Shown: positions 32,617 to 45,951, counted from the first letter of the stretch. The stretch is 64,000 bases of DNA from Burkholderiaceae bacterium (GCA_023150375.1 JAKLLA010000005.1:281339-345338), one strand, 5' to 3'. Notes: generated from the sequence alone by a model not told the origin. Made by a program: numbers and translations.

Positions 32617-33564
32617 TCAGTCCCCCTTGCGCCAGAGCCAGGCCGCGCCGCGCACGCCCGACGAGTCCCCGTGCCGCGCCGGGCGCAGCGCGGTCTGCAC
32701 CGCATCCGAGAAGACGTACTGCGCCCAGCGCGCCGGAATCGCTTCGTACAGCTCGCCGATGTTGCTCAGCCCACCGCCGAGCACGATCACCTCGGGGTCC
32801 AGCAGATTGATGACGTGCGCCAGGGCGCGGGCGAGCCGGTCGGCCTGGCGCTCGAAGCTCTCGCGCGCCTGGGGCTCGCCGGCGCGCATCGCCGCGACGA
32901 TCTGCTCGGTCGTGGCGACCTCGCCGGTTTCGCGCCGGTGCGCGGCGGCCCAGCCCGGACCGCTCACCCAGGCCTCGATGCAGCCGGTCTGGCCGCACCA
33001 GCAGGCCGGGCCGGGCCACTCGCCCCACTCGGCGCGCGGCCAGGGCAGCGGGTTGTGGCCCCATTCACCGGCGACGGCGTTGCGCCCACGCCAGGCGCGA
33101 CCTTCGATCGCGATGCCCGCGCCGGTGCCGGTGCCCAGGATCACCCCCAGCACCAGCGCCGCGCCGGCCCCGGCGCCGTCGACCGCCTCGCTCACCGCCA
33201 GGCAGTTGGCGTCGTTCTGCAGCCGCACCGGTCGCTGCAGCCGGCGCTCCAGGTCGCCCTGCAGGTCCTGGCCGTTCAGGGCCAGCGAATTGGCGTTCTT
33301 GATGCGCCCGCTCAGCGCCGACACCGCGCCGGGAATGGCCAGGCCCAGCGGCAGGCGCAGCTGCCCCGCCGCGGCGGCCCGGGCATCGGCACGCGCGACC
33401 AGCGCCGCGATCGTCTCCAGCGTGGCGGCATAGTCACCCCCCGGCGTGGGCAGGCGCTCGCGCAGCTGGAACCGTCCCTGGGCATCGAGCAACGCCACCT
33501 CGGTCTTGGTGCCGCCCAGGTCGATGCCGAGCAGCCAGTCGCCCCGGCGGTGGTCCTCAGTCAT
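32617..33564 (-). CDS. ROK-family sugar kinase, probably fructokinase
   Basis: A 315-residue ATP-dependent hexokinase-type protein. It has the phosphate-1 loop '[16 protein letters not shown]', the ROK catalytic segment '[13 protein letters not shown]', '[16 protein letters not shown]', the substrate and zinc-binding '[11 protein letters not shown]...[17 protein letters not shown]', and the adenosine site '[11 protein letters not shown]'. The HNPLPWP string resembles Mak-type fructokinases, but glucose or N-acetyl sugars cannot be excluded. Its start lies within the last codons of def (8-bp overlap), suggesting translational coupling. Confidence 0.88.
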   Translation of the reverse strand: MTEDHRRGDWLLGIDLGGTKTEVALLDAQGRFQLRERLPTPGGDYAATLETIAALVARADARAAAAGQLRLPLGLAIPGAVSALSGRIKNANSLALNGQDLQGDLERRLQRPVRLQNDANCLAVSEAVDGAGAGAALVLGVILGTGTGAGIAIEGRAWRGRNAVAGEWGHNPLPWPRAEWGEWPGPACWCGQTGCIEAWVSGPGWAAAHRRETGEVATTEQIVAAMRAGEPQARESFERQADRLARALAHVINLLDPEVIVLGGGLSNIGELYEAIPARWAQYVFSDAVQTALRPARHGDSSGVRGAAWLWRKGD

Positions 33565-34093
33565 CGGGGCGGTCCGCGAGGTCGGGAAACAGCACCTCGG
33601 TGTAGCCGAAACGGCTGAAGTCGCGCACCCGCATCGGGTAGAGCCGGCCGATCAGGTGGTCGCATTCGTGCTGCACCACCCGGGCGTGAAAGCCCTCGGC
33701 CTCGCGCTCGAGGCGCTGGCCGGCCGGGTCGAAGCCGCTGTAGCGGATGCGGGCGAAGCGCGGCACCACGCCCCGCAGGCCGGGCACCGACAGGCAGCCC
33801 TCCCAGCCCTCCTCTTCGTCGTCGCCCAGCGGCGTGATCTGCGGGTTGAGCAGCACCGTGCGCGGTACCGCCGGGGCCTGCGGGTAGCGCTCGCTGTGCT
33901 CGAAGCCGAAGATCACCACCGCCAGGTCCACGCCGATCTGCGGCGCGGCCAGGCCGACGCCACCGGCGGCGGCCATGGTGTCCTGCATGTCGTGAATCAG
34001 CGCCTGCAGCTCGGGCGTGCCGAACTGCTGCACCGGCCGGGCCACCCGCAGCAGGCGCGGGTCACCCATCTTCAGAAGGGTCCTGACGGTCAT
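33557..34093 (-). CDS. def: Peptide deformylase
   Basis: It removes the N-formyl group from nascent proteins. The 178-residue enzyme has all three metal-site motifs: '[10 protein letters not shown]', '[11 protein letters not shown]' (cysteine ligand) and 'QHECDHLIG' (HExxH). The ATG at 34093 begins the conserved '[15 protein letters not shown]'. Usually def is paired with fmt; here it is followed by a ROK kinase, so this may be a second deformylase in the genome or a rearranged locus. Confidence 0.95.
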   Translation of the reverse strand: MTVRTLLKMGDPRLLRVARPVQQFGTPELQALIHDMQDTMAAAGGVGLAAPQIGVDLAVVIFGFEHSERYPQAPAVPRTVLLNPQITPLGDDEEEGWEGCLSVPGLRGVVPRFARIRYSGFDPAGQRLEREAEGFHARVVQHECDHLIGRLYPMRVRDFSRFGYTEVLFPDLADRPDD

Positions 34094-34229
34094 CACCGAT
34101 CCTCGCCGGCCGCAAGGGCCGCAGACATCCGGCAGTCGCACGCGAAGGTGCCCGACTGCCCACGGGGGTCGGCTTTGTAGCACGGGCCGGCCGGATCCGT
34201 CCGGCCGCGCCGTGCGTCAGGGGGTGCGC

Positions 34230-34448
34230 TCAGGCGAAGTCGTCTTCGCCCGCCTCGTCGGCGTCGGCGTCGATCGCCAGGTCCCAGGCCTGCGCCTCGG
34301 CCACCACGCGCGGGATCAGCGGCTTGTCCAGCGGCCGGCAGACCCGGCGCTGCAGGCGCTGCATGCGCTCCGAGCGCTCGACGGCCTGCAGGACGGCCTG
34401 CGGGTCGATCATCACGGCGAAGGGATGGGCGTGGTGCAGAGAGGTCAT
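34230..34448 (-). CDS. Small hypothetical protein
   Basis: A 72-residue soluble protein, with 'SLHHAHPFAVMIDPQAVLQAVERSERMQRLQRRVCRPLDKP' followed by an acidic tail. The ATG at 34448 has AGGAG eight bases upstream, which makes it a believable gene. It reads as two short amphipathic helices; I do not recognise a family. It lies 136 bp upstream of def on the same strand. Confidence 0.7.
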   Translation of the reverse strand: MTSLHHAHPFAVMIDPQAVLQAVERSERMQRLQRRVCRPLDKPLIPRVVAEAQAWDLAIDADADEAGEDDFA

Positions 34449-34557
34449 GGCGGGCTCCTGGTGTGTGTGGTGGATCGATGGGATCCACTGTAGGGAGACC
34501 CGCCCCGCCGCGGCAGTGGCCGAAATACGAAAAATCGTGTCGGAATCTGCCTGACAA

Positions 34558-34585
34558 GGCTGTCGGGCAAGCACTGCCGACAGCC
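34558..34585 (-). terminator. Hairpin downstream of tatD, possible terminator
   Basis: A 9-bp perfect stem (GGCTGTCGG at 34558-34566 with CCGACAGCC at 34577-34585) and 10-base loop lie about 80 bp past the tatD stop. Read leftward it is followed only by TTGTC, so the U-run is poor. It may end tatD transcription ahead of the next small gene, or act as a structural element. Confidence 0.35.
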
Positions 34586-34663
34586 TGCCCGGGGCGTTGC
34601 CGCGGGGCCGGGCACGGCCGGCTTTTTCCTTTCAGGACAGGGACTTGCGACGGCCCCCGGGGT

Positions 34664-35470
34664 TCAGGCGGCGGACTTGCCCGGCACCGGCGGTGGCGTC
34701 AGGCCGAACAGGCGCTGGGCGTTGCGGCAGGTCGCTTCTGCCACTTCTGCCACATCGCGTTGCTGCAGTTTCGCAAGCTCGGCTGCCACATAGGGCACCA
34801 GCGCCGGCGTGTTGAGCTTGCCGCGGTAGGGCATCGGCGCCAGGTAGGGGCTGTCGGTCTCGATCAGGCAGCGCTCCAGCGGCACCCGTGCGGCCACCTC
34901 GCGCAGTTCGTGGGCGTTGCGGAAGGTCAGGATGCCCGAGAAGGAGATGTGAAAGCCCATCTCCAGGGCCGCCTCGGCCACCGCCTGGGTCTCGGTGAAG
35001 CAGTGGAACACGCCGCCCACCTGGTCCGCGCCCTCCTCGCGCAGGATGGCCAGCGTGTCGGCCGAGGCGCTGCGGGTGTGGACGACGAGCGGCTTGCCCA
35101 GCTGTCGGGCTGCGCGCACATGCACGCGCAGGCGCTCGCGCTGCCAGGCCATGTCGGCCACGCTGCGGCCGTTCAGGCGGTAGTAGTCCAGCCCGGTCTC
35201 GCCCACGGCGACCACGCGCGGCAGCCGGCCGCGCTGCACCAGGTCCTCGACGGTCGGCTCGGTGACCCCCTCGTTGTCCGGGTGCACGCCCACCGTGGCC
35301 CAGAGCCGGTCGTGCGCCATCGCCAGCGCGTGCACGGTGGGGAACTCCTCCAGCGTCGTGCAGATGCACAGGGCCTGGCCGACCTGTGCGTCGGTCATGC
35401 GCTGCAGGATCTCCGGCACCTGCTGGTGCAGTTCGGGAAAGCTCAGGTGGCAGTGGGAATCGATGTACAT
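34664..35470 (-). CDS. TatD-family metal-dependent hydrolase
   Basis: A 268-residue TIM-barrel nuclease/hydrolase. The metal ligands are recognisable: 'DSHCHL' at the start, 'VGETGLDYYR', 'VVHTRSA', 'FHCFTE', and 'IETDSPYLAP' with 'RGKLNTPA'. The family includes DNases with 3'-5' exonuclease activity (TatD, YcfH). In Burkholderiales and E. coli the ycfH-type copy follows holB and a PilZ gene, as here, so this is most likely the YcfH orthologue. Confidence 0.93.
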   Translation of the reverse strand: MYIDSHCHLSFPELHQQVPEILQRMTDAQVGQALCICTTLEEFPTVHALAMAHDRLWATVGVHPDNEGVTEPTVEDLVQRGRLPRVVAVGETGLDYYRLNGRSVADMAWQRERLRVHVRAARQLGKPLVVHTRSASADTLAILREEGADQVGGVFHCFTETQAVAEAALEMGFHISFSGILTFRNAHELREVAARVPLERCLIETDSPYLAPMPYRGKLNTPALVPYVAAELAKLQQRDVAEVAEATCRNAQRLFGLTPPPVPGKSAA

Positions 35471-35664
35471 CGTCGAGCGAAGTGCAAGAGCGGAATCGGG
35501 GCAGCGATATCAAGCGGCCGCCGTGGATCCGGCTGCGCCGGTCCACCGGCGGCGCCCCCTGGGGGGGGAGTGCGGACGGGCAAGCCTGCCTGCGCAGGGT
35601 TGCTCGCCTCACGAACCGCCTGCGCTCTGCGCAGGCGTGGGTCGGCGTGAGCCGCAACGGGGGG

Positions 35665-36057
35665 TCAAATGGTCTGGGTCGGCTTGGCCGACTGGATCGC
35701 GGTGCCCAGCATTTCCTCGATGCGCACCCGCAGCGCCCGGGTCTTCTCGTCGGCGGGGAAGCGCACCCCCACGCCCTGGGTGCGTCCGCCCGAGGCGTTG
35801 GGCGGTGTGAGCCAGGCCACCTTGCCAGCCACCGGGTAGCGCTGCGGGTCGTCCGGCAGGGTCAGCAGCAGGTAGACGTCCTCACCCAGGCGGTACTCGC
35901 GGTTGGTCGGCACGAACAGCCCGCCGTCGGCGAACAGCGGGATGTAGGCGGCGTACAGCGCGCCCTTCTCCCGGAACACCAGCTGGATCACGCTGGGGCG
36001 GGCCGTGCTCGGGGCCAGCGTGCTGTTCGCGAAGGGTCGGGCCACACTGTCGTTCAT
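35665..36057 (-). CDS. PilZ-domain protein
   Basis: A 130-residue protein with a PilZ fold ('GALYAAYIPLFADGGLFVPTNREYRLGEDVYLLLTLPDDPQRYPVAGKVAWLTP', 'GVGVRFP'). The strong c-di-GMP motif RxxxR...DxSxxG is not evident: the second part reads 'PLFADGGLFV'. This resembles the non-binding PilZ protein needed for type IV pilus assembly. It lies between holB and tatD, the position of pilZ in P. aeruginosa. ATG at 36057. Confidence 0.88.
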   Translation of the reverse strand: MNDSVARPFANSTLAPSTARPSVIQLVFREKGALYAAYIPLFADGGLFVPTNREYRLGEDVYLLLTLPDDPQRYPVAGKVAWLTPPNASGGRTQGVGVRFPADEKTRALRVRIEEMLGTAIQSAKPTQTI

Positions 36058-36137
36058 GGGCGCAAGTGTATCGGCCACCGGACGCGGGCCAGCGGCCGAA
36101 ATGACGTCGGTCCTCGAGGCAGCTCCGCCTCGGCGGC

Positions 36138-37169
36138 TCAATCCGCCGCGGCGATCAGCAGGGCTTCGACGGCCAGCGCGGCGCTGAAGGGATGCTCGGC
36201 GTGGCGGGCATGGCGGCGCAGCGCCTCGGCCTGGCGGGCCATGGCCTGGGGATCGGCGGCGCGCAGCTCGCCGTGGGGAAAGAAGCGCGGCCTCAGGCCC
36301 AGCCCGAGCAGCGCCCGGTCGTGGCAGAGCCGCGCCAGCGCATCGACCAGCAGCGGCAGCGGCCAGCCGCTCAGGGCCGCGGCGTCGCGCTGCGCCACCC
36401 GCTGCGGGAAGAGCCGGCAGGCCGCCGCGTCGATGCCGGCGCTCTGCAGCGCCAGCGCCGCCTGCGGCTGGCCGCCCGCGGCGTCCAGCAGCACCTCGGC
36501 GTCGGACACGCCCTGCGCCTGCAGCCAGGCCAGCGCGGCCTCGCGCGCCGGCATCGGCAGCGCGATGGCCTGGCAGCGGCTGCGCAGGGTGGGCAGCAGC
36601 TGCTGCGCCGCGCCGCTGGCCAGCACGAAGCGCAGCGCGCCGGGCTCCTCCAGGGTCTTCAGCAGCGCGTTGGCGGCCACCGCGTTGATGGCCTCGGCCG
36701 GATAGAGCAGCAGCACCTTGTGGGCGGCGCGGCCGGCGGTCAGCTCGGCGAAGTCCAGTGCGGCGCGGATCTGGTCGACCTTGATCTCGCGGCTGGGCTT
36801 GCGCTTCCTGCCGTCGTCGTCGCTGCCGGCCTCCTCGGCCTCCAGCCCGGCCTCGGCACGCAGCAGCTCGGGCACCACCACGCGCAGGTCGGGGTGGCTG
36901 CGTTCGTCCACCAGGTGGCAGGCCGCGCAGTGGCCGCAGGCCAGGCCGCGGTCGCGCCGCTCGGCCGGGGTCTCGCACAGCCAGGCCTGCGCCAGCCCGA
37001 GCGCGAAATGGAACTGTCCCACGCCTTGCGGCCCGTGCACCAGCAGCGCGTGGGCGCGCTGGGTGGCCAGCGCCTGCGCCAGCGGGTCGGCCAGCCAGGG
37101 CAGCAGCCCGGGCGACGGCGTGGCGGCGGCCTCGCGGGACGCTGCCGGGCGGCGCGTGCTGCTCACCAT
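36138..37169 (-). CDS. holB: DNA polymerase III delta' subunit
   Basis: A 343-residue clamp-loader subunit. Near the N-terminus are '[26 protein letters not shown]' (a P-loop relic without the lysine, as usual for delta'), the zinc-binding cysteines '[18 protein letters not shown]', '[12 protein letters not shown]', '[19 protein letters not shown]', and '[12 protein letters not shown]'. The ATG at 37169 overlaps the end of tmk by 7 bp, as in many proteobacteria. Confidence 0.93.
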   Translation of the reverse strand: MVSSTRRPAASREAAATPSPGLLPWLADPLAQALATQRAHALLVHGPQGVGQFHFALGLAQAWLCETPAERRDRGLACGHCAACHLVDERSHPDLRVVVPELLRAEAGLEAEEAGSDDDGRKRKPSREIKVDQIRAALDFAELTAGRAAHKVLLLYPAEAINAVAANALLKTLEEPGALRFVLASGAAQQLLPTLRSRCQAIALPMPAREAALAWLQAQGVSDAEVLLDAAGGQPQAALALQSAGIDAAACRLFPQRVAQRDAAALSGWPLPLLVDALARLCHDRALLGLGLRPRFFPHGELRAADPQAMARQAEALRRHARHAEHPFSAALAVEALLIAAAD

Positions 37170-37813
37170 CCGCGCCGCTCCAGGGCTGCGTGCAGCTGCT
37201 CGCGCACTGCCTGCGGGCTGCCGCCGGCATCCAGCCGCACGAAGCGCTGCGGGGCCTGGCGGGCGCGCTCGGCGTAGCCCGCGCGCACCCGGGCGAAGAA
37301 GTCCAGCGGCTCGGCCTCCAGCCGGTCGGCCGCCCGCGCGGCGGCACGGCGCTGCGCCGCCACCGCCTCGTCGAGGTCGAACCACAGCGTCAGGTCGGGC
37401 TGGCGGCCCTGCTGCACCCAGGTCTCCAGCTGGGCCAGCACCGCGCGGTCGAAGCCCCGCCCGGCGCCCTGGTAGGCGAAGGTGGCGTCGGTGAAGCGCT
37501 CGCAGAGCACCACCGCGCCGCGCGCCAGCGCCGGCTCGATCACCTGGCGCAGGTGGTCGCGCCGGGCGGCGAAGACCAGCAGCGCCTCGGTCAGCGCATC
37601 CATCTCGCGCGCCAGGAAGAGCGCGCGCAGCGCCTCGGCCAGCGGCGTGCCGCCGGGCTCGCGGGTGTGCAGCACGTCCAGGCCGCGCCCGCGCCAGCGC
37701 TCGAGCAGGGCCTGCACGTGGCTGGTCTTGCCCGCACCGTCGATGCCCTCGACGGTGACGAAACATCCGGCCGGCCCTGCCGGGCCGGGGCTCAGGAGGG
37801 GACCGGCCGTCAC
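37163..37813 (-). CDS. tmk: Thymidylate kinase
   Basis: It phosphorylates dTMP to dTDP. The 216-residue protein has the P-loop '[16 protein letters not shown]', '[11 protein letters not shown]', '[38 protein letters not shown]' and 'LTLWFDLD'. The common DRY triplet reads ERF here. The ATG overlaps the mltG stop by four bases, forming the coupled mltG-tmk-holB series. Confidence 0.94.
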   Translation of the reverse strand: MTAGPLLSPGPAGPAGCFVTVEGIDGAGKTSHVQALLERWRGRGLDVLHTREPGGTPLAEALRALFLAREMDALTEALLVFAARRDHLRQVIEPALARGAVVLCERFTDATFAYQGAGRGFDRAVLAQLETWVQQGRQPDLTLWFDLDEAVAAQRRAAARAADRLEAEPLDFFARVRAGYAERARQAPQRFVRLDAGGSPQAVREQLHAALERRGW

Positions 37814-38856
37814 GGCTGGCGATCCCGGTTGCGCTGGTACTTGTCCACCGCGCGATTATGGTCGGCCAGGGTTTCGCTGAACTCGCTGCTGCCGTCGCCG
37901 CGGGCCACGAAGTACAGTGCCTTGCTGGGCGTGGGCCGCACCACGGCCCAGAGGGCATCGCGCCCGGGCATCGCGATCGGCGTGGGCGGCAGGCCGCGGC
38001 GGGTATAGGTGTTGAACGGGGTGTCGGTCTGCAGGTCGCGTTTGCGCAGGTTGCCGTCGAAGGCCTCGCCCAGCCCGTAGATCACGGTCGGGTCGGTCTG
38101 CAGCGGCATGCCGATGCGCAGCCGGTTCAGGAACACCGAGGCCACCAGGCCGCGGTCGGCCGCGCGGCCGGTCTCCTTCTCGACGATCGAGGCCAGCGTC
38201 AGCAGCTGCTCCGGGCTCTGCAGCGGCAGATCCGGCGGGCGCTGCGCCCACACCGCTTCCAGCCGGCGGTTCATCGCGGCATGGGCGCGCTGCAGCACCG
38301 CCAGGTCGCTGCTGCCCTTGGCGAAGGCATAGGTATCGGGAAAGAAGCGCCCCTCCGGCGCCAGGCCCGGTGCGCCGAGCGCGGCCATCAGCTCGGCATC
38401 GCTCATCGCGTCGGTGACCCGCTTAAGGCCCGGCGTGCGCTGCAGTTCGGCGCGCACCTGGCGGAAGGTCCAGCCCTCGATCAGGCGCAGCCGCGCCAGC
38501 GTCTCGTCGCCGGCCACCAGCTTGCGCAGCAGCTCGCGCGGGGTGGTCCCGGCCTCCAGCTCATAGCTGCCGGCACGGATCTGCCGGGCCTGGCCGGACC
38601 AGCGGAACCACTGGTAGAGCAGGACGGGCTGCACCTGAACGCCGCTGTCGACCAACCCCTGCACCACCTGGCGCGGTGACTGGCCCGGTTCCACCTCGAA
38701 CTCGAGCGGTGCACGCGGCAGCGCCAGTGGCTGCTGCAGCCACCAGGCTGCGGCTGCCCCCAGGGCCCCGAGCAGGCCCAGCACCCCCAGCAGCAGGGGC
38801 CACAGCCGCACGCGGCCGAGGCTCGACCGGCCCGGCACCGCCCGGCCGCGCTTCAT
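37810..38856 (-). CDS. mltG: Endolytic murein transglycosylase MltG
   Basis: A 348-residue inner-membrane enzyme that cleaves nascent peptidoglycan strands and sets glycan length. It has one N-terminal helix ('[19 protein letters not shown]'), a LysM-like region ('[23 protein letters not shown]'), and the YceG catalytic domain with '[11 protein letters not shown]', the catalytic glutamate in '[12 protein letters not shown]', '[20 protein letters not shown]', and '[17 protein letters not shown]'. The ATG at 38856 fits the expected topology. Confidence 0.94.
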   Translation of the reverse strand: MKRGRAVPGRSSLGRVRLWPLLLGVLGLLGALGAAAAWWLQQPLALPRAPLEFEVEPGQSPRQVVQGLVDSGVQVQPVLLYQWFRWSGQARQIRAGSYELEAGTTPRELLRKLVAGDETLARLRLIEGWTFRQVRAELQRTPGLKRVTDAMSDAELMAALGAPGLAPEGRFFPDTYAFAKGSSDLAVLQRAHAAMNRRLEAVWAQRPPDLPLQSPEQLLTLASIVEKETGRAADRGLVASVFLNRLRIGMPLQTDPTVIYGLGEAFDGNLRKRDLQTDTPFNTYTRRGLPPTPIAMPGRDALWAVVRPTPSKALYFVARGDGSSEFSETLADHNRAVDKYQRNRDRQP

Positions 38857-38923
38857 CGGCCGCCTCCGACGGGCGAAGACCCAGTGACACATCGTTCCAT
38901 GGACGCTGATGATAATCAGCGCC

Positions 38924-39916
38924 ATGCACACCTCCCCTGCCCCCGATCCGGCTGCCGGCGGCGCCTGCCGGCTGCCCTCGATCGGCGTGATCCGCGCCGT
39001 CGGCGCCGATGCCGCCGCCTTCCTGCACGGCCAGCTCAGCAACGACGTCAAGCTGCTGGGCTACGACCGGGCCCGCCTGGCCGCCTTCTGCACGCCGCAG
39101 GGCCGCATGCTGGCCAGCCTGGTGCTCGGGCGCCACCGCAACGAGGCCGGCGACGACGAATACTGGCTGGCCTGCAGCACCGACCTGCTGCCCGCCACGC
39201 TGAAGCGCCTGAGCATGTTCGTGCTGCGCGCCAAGGCGAAGCTCGGCGATGCCAGCGCCGAGCTGGTGGCCGTCGGCCTGGCCGGTGCGGCTGCCGCGCA
39301 GGCCCTGGGCCCGGACGCGCCGGCCGTCGCCTGGGCCAAGGCCGATCGCGACGGCGCGATGCTGATCCGCCTGCCCGATGGCGACGGTGTGCCGCGCTGG
39401 CTCTGGCTCGGCCCGGCCGCCGCCGCCGAGGCCCTGCTGGCCGGGCTGCCTGCGCTGGCGCCCGCCGACTGGGCCTGGGCGGAGGTGAACTCGGGGGTCG
39501 CGCCGGTGCTGGCCGCCACCTCCGGCCAGTTCGTGCCGCAGATGCTCAACTACGAGCTGGTCGGCGGCGTGGACTTCAAGAAGGGCTGCTACCCCGGCCA
39601 GGAGGTGGTGGCGCGCAGCCAGTACCTGGGCAAGCTCAAGCGCCGTGCCTTCCTGCTGGCGCTCGACGCCAGGGACGCGGCGGTACAGCCCGGCCAGGAG
39701 ATCTTCTGGAGCGGCGACGCCGACCAGCCGGCCGGCCAGGTGGCGCTGGCCGCCCCGGCGCCTGCGACGTCGGCCGGGGCCGGTGTGCGGCTGATCGCCG
39801 AGCTGAAGGTGGCCGCGACCGCCTCCGGCAGCCTGCACCTGGGCGCCGCCGACGGCCCGCCGCTGCGCCTGCTGCCGCTGCCCTACGCGCTGCCGCAGGA
39901 CGCTGCGAGCGCCTGA
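38924..39916 (+). CDS. ygfZ: YgfZ/GcvT-like folate-binding protein
   Basis: A 330-residue folate-binding protein that helps repair or maintain iron-sulfur enzymes and tRNA modification. The signature 'KKGCYPGQEVVARSQYLGKLKRR' is present with its conserved cysteine, and the N-terminal 'FLHGQLSNDVKLL' and 'FCTPQGRMLASL' match the family. It diverges from mltG, an arrangement common in Burkholderiales. The start codon sits in a TGATAATCAGCnCCATG string almost identical to that at map. Confidence 0.92.
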   Translation: MHTSPAPDPAAGGACRLPSIGVIRAVGADAAAFLHGQLSNDVKLLGYDRARLAAFCTPQGRMLASLVLGRHRNEAGDDEYWLACSTDLLPATLKRLSMFVLRAKAKLGDASAELVAVGLAGAAAAQALGPDAPAVAWAKADRDGAMLIRLPDGDGVPRWLWLGPAAAAEALLAGLPALAPADWAWAEVNSGVAPVLAATSGQFVPQMLNYELVGGVDFKKGCYPGQEVVARSQYLGKLKRRAFLLALDARDAAVQPGQEIFWSGDADQPAGQVALAAPAPATSAGAGVRLIAELKVAATASGSLHLGAADGPPLRLLPLPYALPQDAASA

Positions 39917-39953
39917 GCGGCCGCGCCTGCGCCGGGTGGCCGTCTGCGCTGCG

Positions 39954-40325
39954 ATGACCGAGCTGTACGTCTACTACCGCCTCGACGCCTGCGCGGCGGA
40001 GGCGGCCCGCGCGCAGGTCGAGGCCGCCCAGGCCGCGCTGCGCCGGCAGATCGCCGGCCTGCAGACCGCCCTGCTGCGGCGCGCCGACGCCACGGCCGAC
40101 GTGGCAACCGATGCCGCGGCCGGCCGCCCCGCGACGGACCTGCCGCCGGCCACCTGGATGGAGATCTACCGCCGCCCCGGCGGGCTGGACCGCGCCGCCT
40201 GCGCGGCCATCGAGACGGCCCTGCGCGAGCTGCCGCAGGGTCGCGTCGGGGCGCGCATCGTCGAGCGCTTCGAGCCGCTGCGGCCGACCGGGGCCGGGCC
40301 CGATCCGGTGGAGGGGCTCAGCTGA
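39954..40325 (+). CDS. DUF4936-family protein
   Basis: A 123-residue soluble protein beginning 'MTELYVYYRLDACAAEAARAQVEAAQAALR', with 'ATWMEIYRRPGG' in the second half and ending 'RIVERFEP'. This fits the DUF4936 family found beside ygfZ in betaproteobacteria; no function is known. Its stop lies inside the end of the convergent zipA gene (8-bp overlap, 40318-40325). Confidence 0.8.
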   Translation: MTELYVYYRLDACAAEAARAQVEAAQAALRRQIAGLQTALLRRADATADVATDAAAGRPATDLPPATWMEIYRRPGGLDRAACAAIETALRELPQGRVGARIVERFEPLRPTGAGPDPVEGLS

Positions 40326-41382
40326 ACAGCCGCCGCGCGGCCGGCGAGCCGGCCGGCAGGTCGCGCTCGGCCAGCTTGGCGTAGAGCTCGCCCAGTTCCG
40401 AGCCGACCATCGGGAAGGCGTCCGGGTGCAGCGGCTGGCCCTTGTCGTCGCTGACCAGGGCGTCCAGGCCCAGCGCCAGGGCGCGGCCGGCAGCGCACCA
40501 GGCGTTGAAGGGCTGCTCGGCCGCGGCGGTGTGCGGCACGTCGAAGACCAGCGTCACCTCGTCGATGCGCGCCTGGCGCGGGTCGTCGGCCAGCGCGGCC
40601 TGCGGATCGAACTGCAGCGCCAGCATCGGCGGTGCGCCCTCCTCGCTGCCGGGCAGCACCAGGCGGCCCGGCGTGGCCCCGGGCACGAAGCCGTGGCGCG
40701 AGGCGTGCTGCTGCACGAAGGGCAGCGCCCAGGCATTGCGGCGCGGGCGCAGGCGCATCGCCAGCTGGGCATCGTGGCCACTGGCGAAGGCATCCAGCTC
40801 GCGCGCGCGCGCCACCACGTCGAGCATGTCCGGAAAGTCCGGCGTCGCGCCGATCGCATCGGCGAAGGCCTGGATCTTCTGCACGAACTCGGAGTACTCG
40901 ATCTCGTTGAGCGGCCCCAGCCGGTTGGCCAGCTGCACGCCGGCCTGCACCTCGCGGTACCAGGTGTCGGGGGCCGGGGGCTCCCATTCGCCGCTGTCGC
41001 GGTGGCGGCCTTCGACGAGGAAGGGCTTGCCCCCGGCGCGCCGGCTGGGCGGCAGGTGCGCCAGCAGGGTCTCGCCCGACACCGGCTGGTCCACCGCCAG
41101 CACGGCGATCGCGTCGATCAGTGCGTCGATGCGTGGCGTGCCATGCGTCCGGCGCGGTGGCTTGGGCGCCATCACCGTCGGCGCCTCGCCGGGAGCGGCC
41201 GGTGCGCCTTCGCCCAGCGCGGCGTCGTCGAAGCGCGGCTCCAGGTGCCGTGACGGCGCGGCGTCCAGCGACGGCAGGCGGCGTCCACCGCCGGCGCGGC
41301 GGGTGGTCCAGGCGCCATGGGCGATCACCGCCGCGAGCACCAGTGCGCCCAGCGCGGCCAGCCAGAGTTGCAGCGAGTTCAT
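40318..41382 (-). CDS. zipA: Cell division protein ZipA-like
   Basis: A 354-residue divisome protein with an N-terminal membrane helix ('LQLWLAALGALVLAAVIAHGAW'), a variable linker of about 60 residues, and a C-terminal FtsZ-binding-type domain from about residue 180 ('YSEFVQKIQAFADAIGATPDFPDMLDVVARARELDAFASGHDAQLAMRL...'). It follows smc on the same strand, the order seen in Burkholderiales, where ligA usually comes next. Here ligA is absent and a convergent DUF4936 gene overlaps its stop codon. Confidence 0.82.
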   Translation of the reverse strand: MNSLQLWLAALGALVLAAVIAHGAWTTRRAGGGRRLPSLDAAPSRHLEPRFDDAALGEGAPAAPGEAPTVMAPKPPRRTHGTPRIDALIDAIAVLAVDQPVSGETLLAHLPPSRRAGGKPFLVEGRHRDSGEWEPPAPDTWYREVQAGVQLANRLGPLNEIEYSEFVQKIQAFADAIGATPDFPDMLDVVARARELDAFASGHDAQLAMRLRPRRNAWALPFVQQHASRHGFVPGATPGRLVLPGSEEGAPPMLALQFDPQAALADDPRQARIDEVTLVFDVPHTAAAEQPFNAWCAAGRALALGLDALVSDDKGQPLHPDAFPMVGSELGELYAKLAERDLPAGSPAARRLFS

Positions 41383-41488
41383 CGTCGGTGCGCGCTCGTC
41401 CTCGGGATCGTTGCAGGAGCCCGGCCTGCGCGGCCGGGCAGCACATCATGCCCGATGCCCGGCCGATCCCCCAGCGCGGTACCCATGT

Positions 41489-45004
<3,516 letters not shown>

Positions 45005-45151
45005 GCGCGGGGCGGCGGGGCGGCTTCGGAAGGGCCGCGGCAGGGCTCGGGGGGCGTGGCGCAGGAAGGCGGCGCTGCAGGCTCGCCCTGGTGGGGCTGC
45101 GCGTTGCTGCAGTGCAACGAAACGGCGCGGATGATAGCAGCGGCGGGCCCG

Positions 45152-45844
45152 TCAGCCCCAGTGGCGCAGCCCCTCGCGGTCCAGCACCGTCAGGCCGCGG
45201 CTGTCCAGGCGGATCAGCCCGGCCTCGTCCAGTCGCTGCAGCGCCGCGTTGGCGCGCTGGCGCGAGATGCCGGCCAGCAGCGCCACCTCGGCCTGCGCGA
45301 AGTTCAGCCGAGGCCCAGGGTCCGGATAGAGGTCCGGGTTGTACAGGCTGGCCAGGCAGCGGGCCACCCGGGCGTCGGCTTCGAGCAGGCGGTCCGAGTG
45401 CAGCAGGCCGATGAAGTGGCCCAGTCGAGCGTTCAGGAGGTGCTGCAGATAGTGGTTGAAGGGCAGGCTGCGCGCGCGCAGGGCCTCGAACACGCTGCGC
45501 GGCAGGCCGGCCAGCCGCCCGGCGCGCAGCGCCACCACTTCGTAGCGGAAGGGCTCGTGGCGCAGCAGCGTGCCCTCGCCGAACCAGCCGCCATGTGCGA
45601 CGCCGGTGAGCGTCGAGACGCGTCCGTGCCCGTCGGTGACCTGCATCTTGAACACGCCGTCGATCACGCCCAGCCAGTGTTCGGCCGGCGCGCCCAGGGC
45701 GACGACGGTCTCGCGTGACTCGCAGCGCAGCTCGACGCAGTGTTCCAGCACCAGGGCCAGCTCGCTGGGCGTGAGCGAGCGGGCCCAGACAGACTGTTCG
45801 ACGAAATCGCGCAACGGCAGGGTCTGGAGGCGCAGGCTGGGCAT
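45152..45844 (-). CDS. Crp/Fnr-family transcriptional regulator
   Basis: A 230-residue regulator with an N-terminal cyclic-nucleotide-binding-like barrel ('VVALGAPAEHWLGVIDGVFKMQVTDGHGRVSTLTGVAHGGWFGEGTLL') and a C-terminal winged helix-turn-helix ('NFAQAEVALLAGISRQRANAALQRLDEAGLIRLD'). It has no N-terminal cysteine cluster, so it is not an oxygen-sensing Fnr. The effector is unknown. It diverges from nadC across 107 bp. Confidence 0.88.
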   Translation of the reverse strand: MPSLRLQTLPLRDFVEQSVWARSLTPSELALVLEHCVELRCESRETVVALGAPAEHWLGVIDGVFKMQVTDGHGRVSTLTGVAHGGWFGEGTLLRHEPFRYEVVALRAGRLAGLPRSVFEALRARSLPFNHYLQHLLNARLGHFIGLLHSDRLLEADARVARCLASLYNPDLYPDPGPRLNFAQAEVALLAGISRQRANAALQRLDEAGLIRLDSRGLTVLDREGLRHWG

Positions 45845-45951
45845 GACGCCCCGAGTCTAGGCGCTGAACCGGTGCCGGAACGCTCCCCGCCGCCCGGGCC
45901 GGTCGCCTGCGCGACAATCCCGGCCCCGACGTCGCAACCCTGCCTGCCGCC

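Noticed and set aside
34603..34627. Plus-strand hairpin followed by TTTTT, looking like a terminator
   Set aside because: The stem is only about 5 bp and no plus-strand gene lies upstream for it to terminate.
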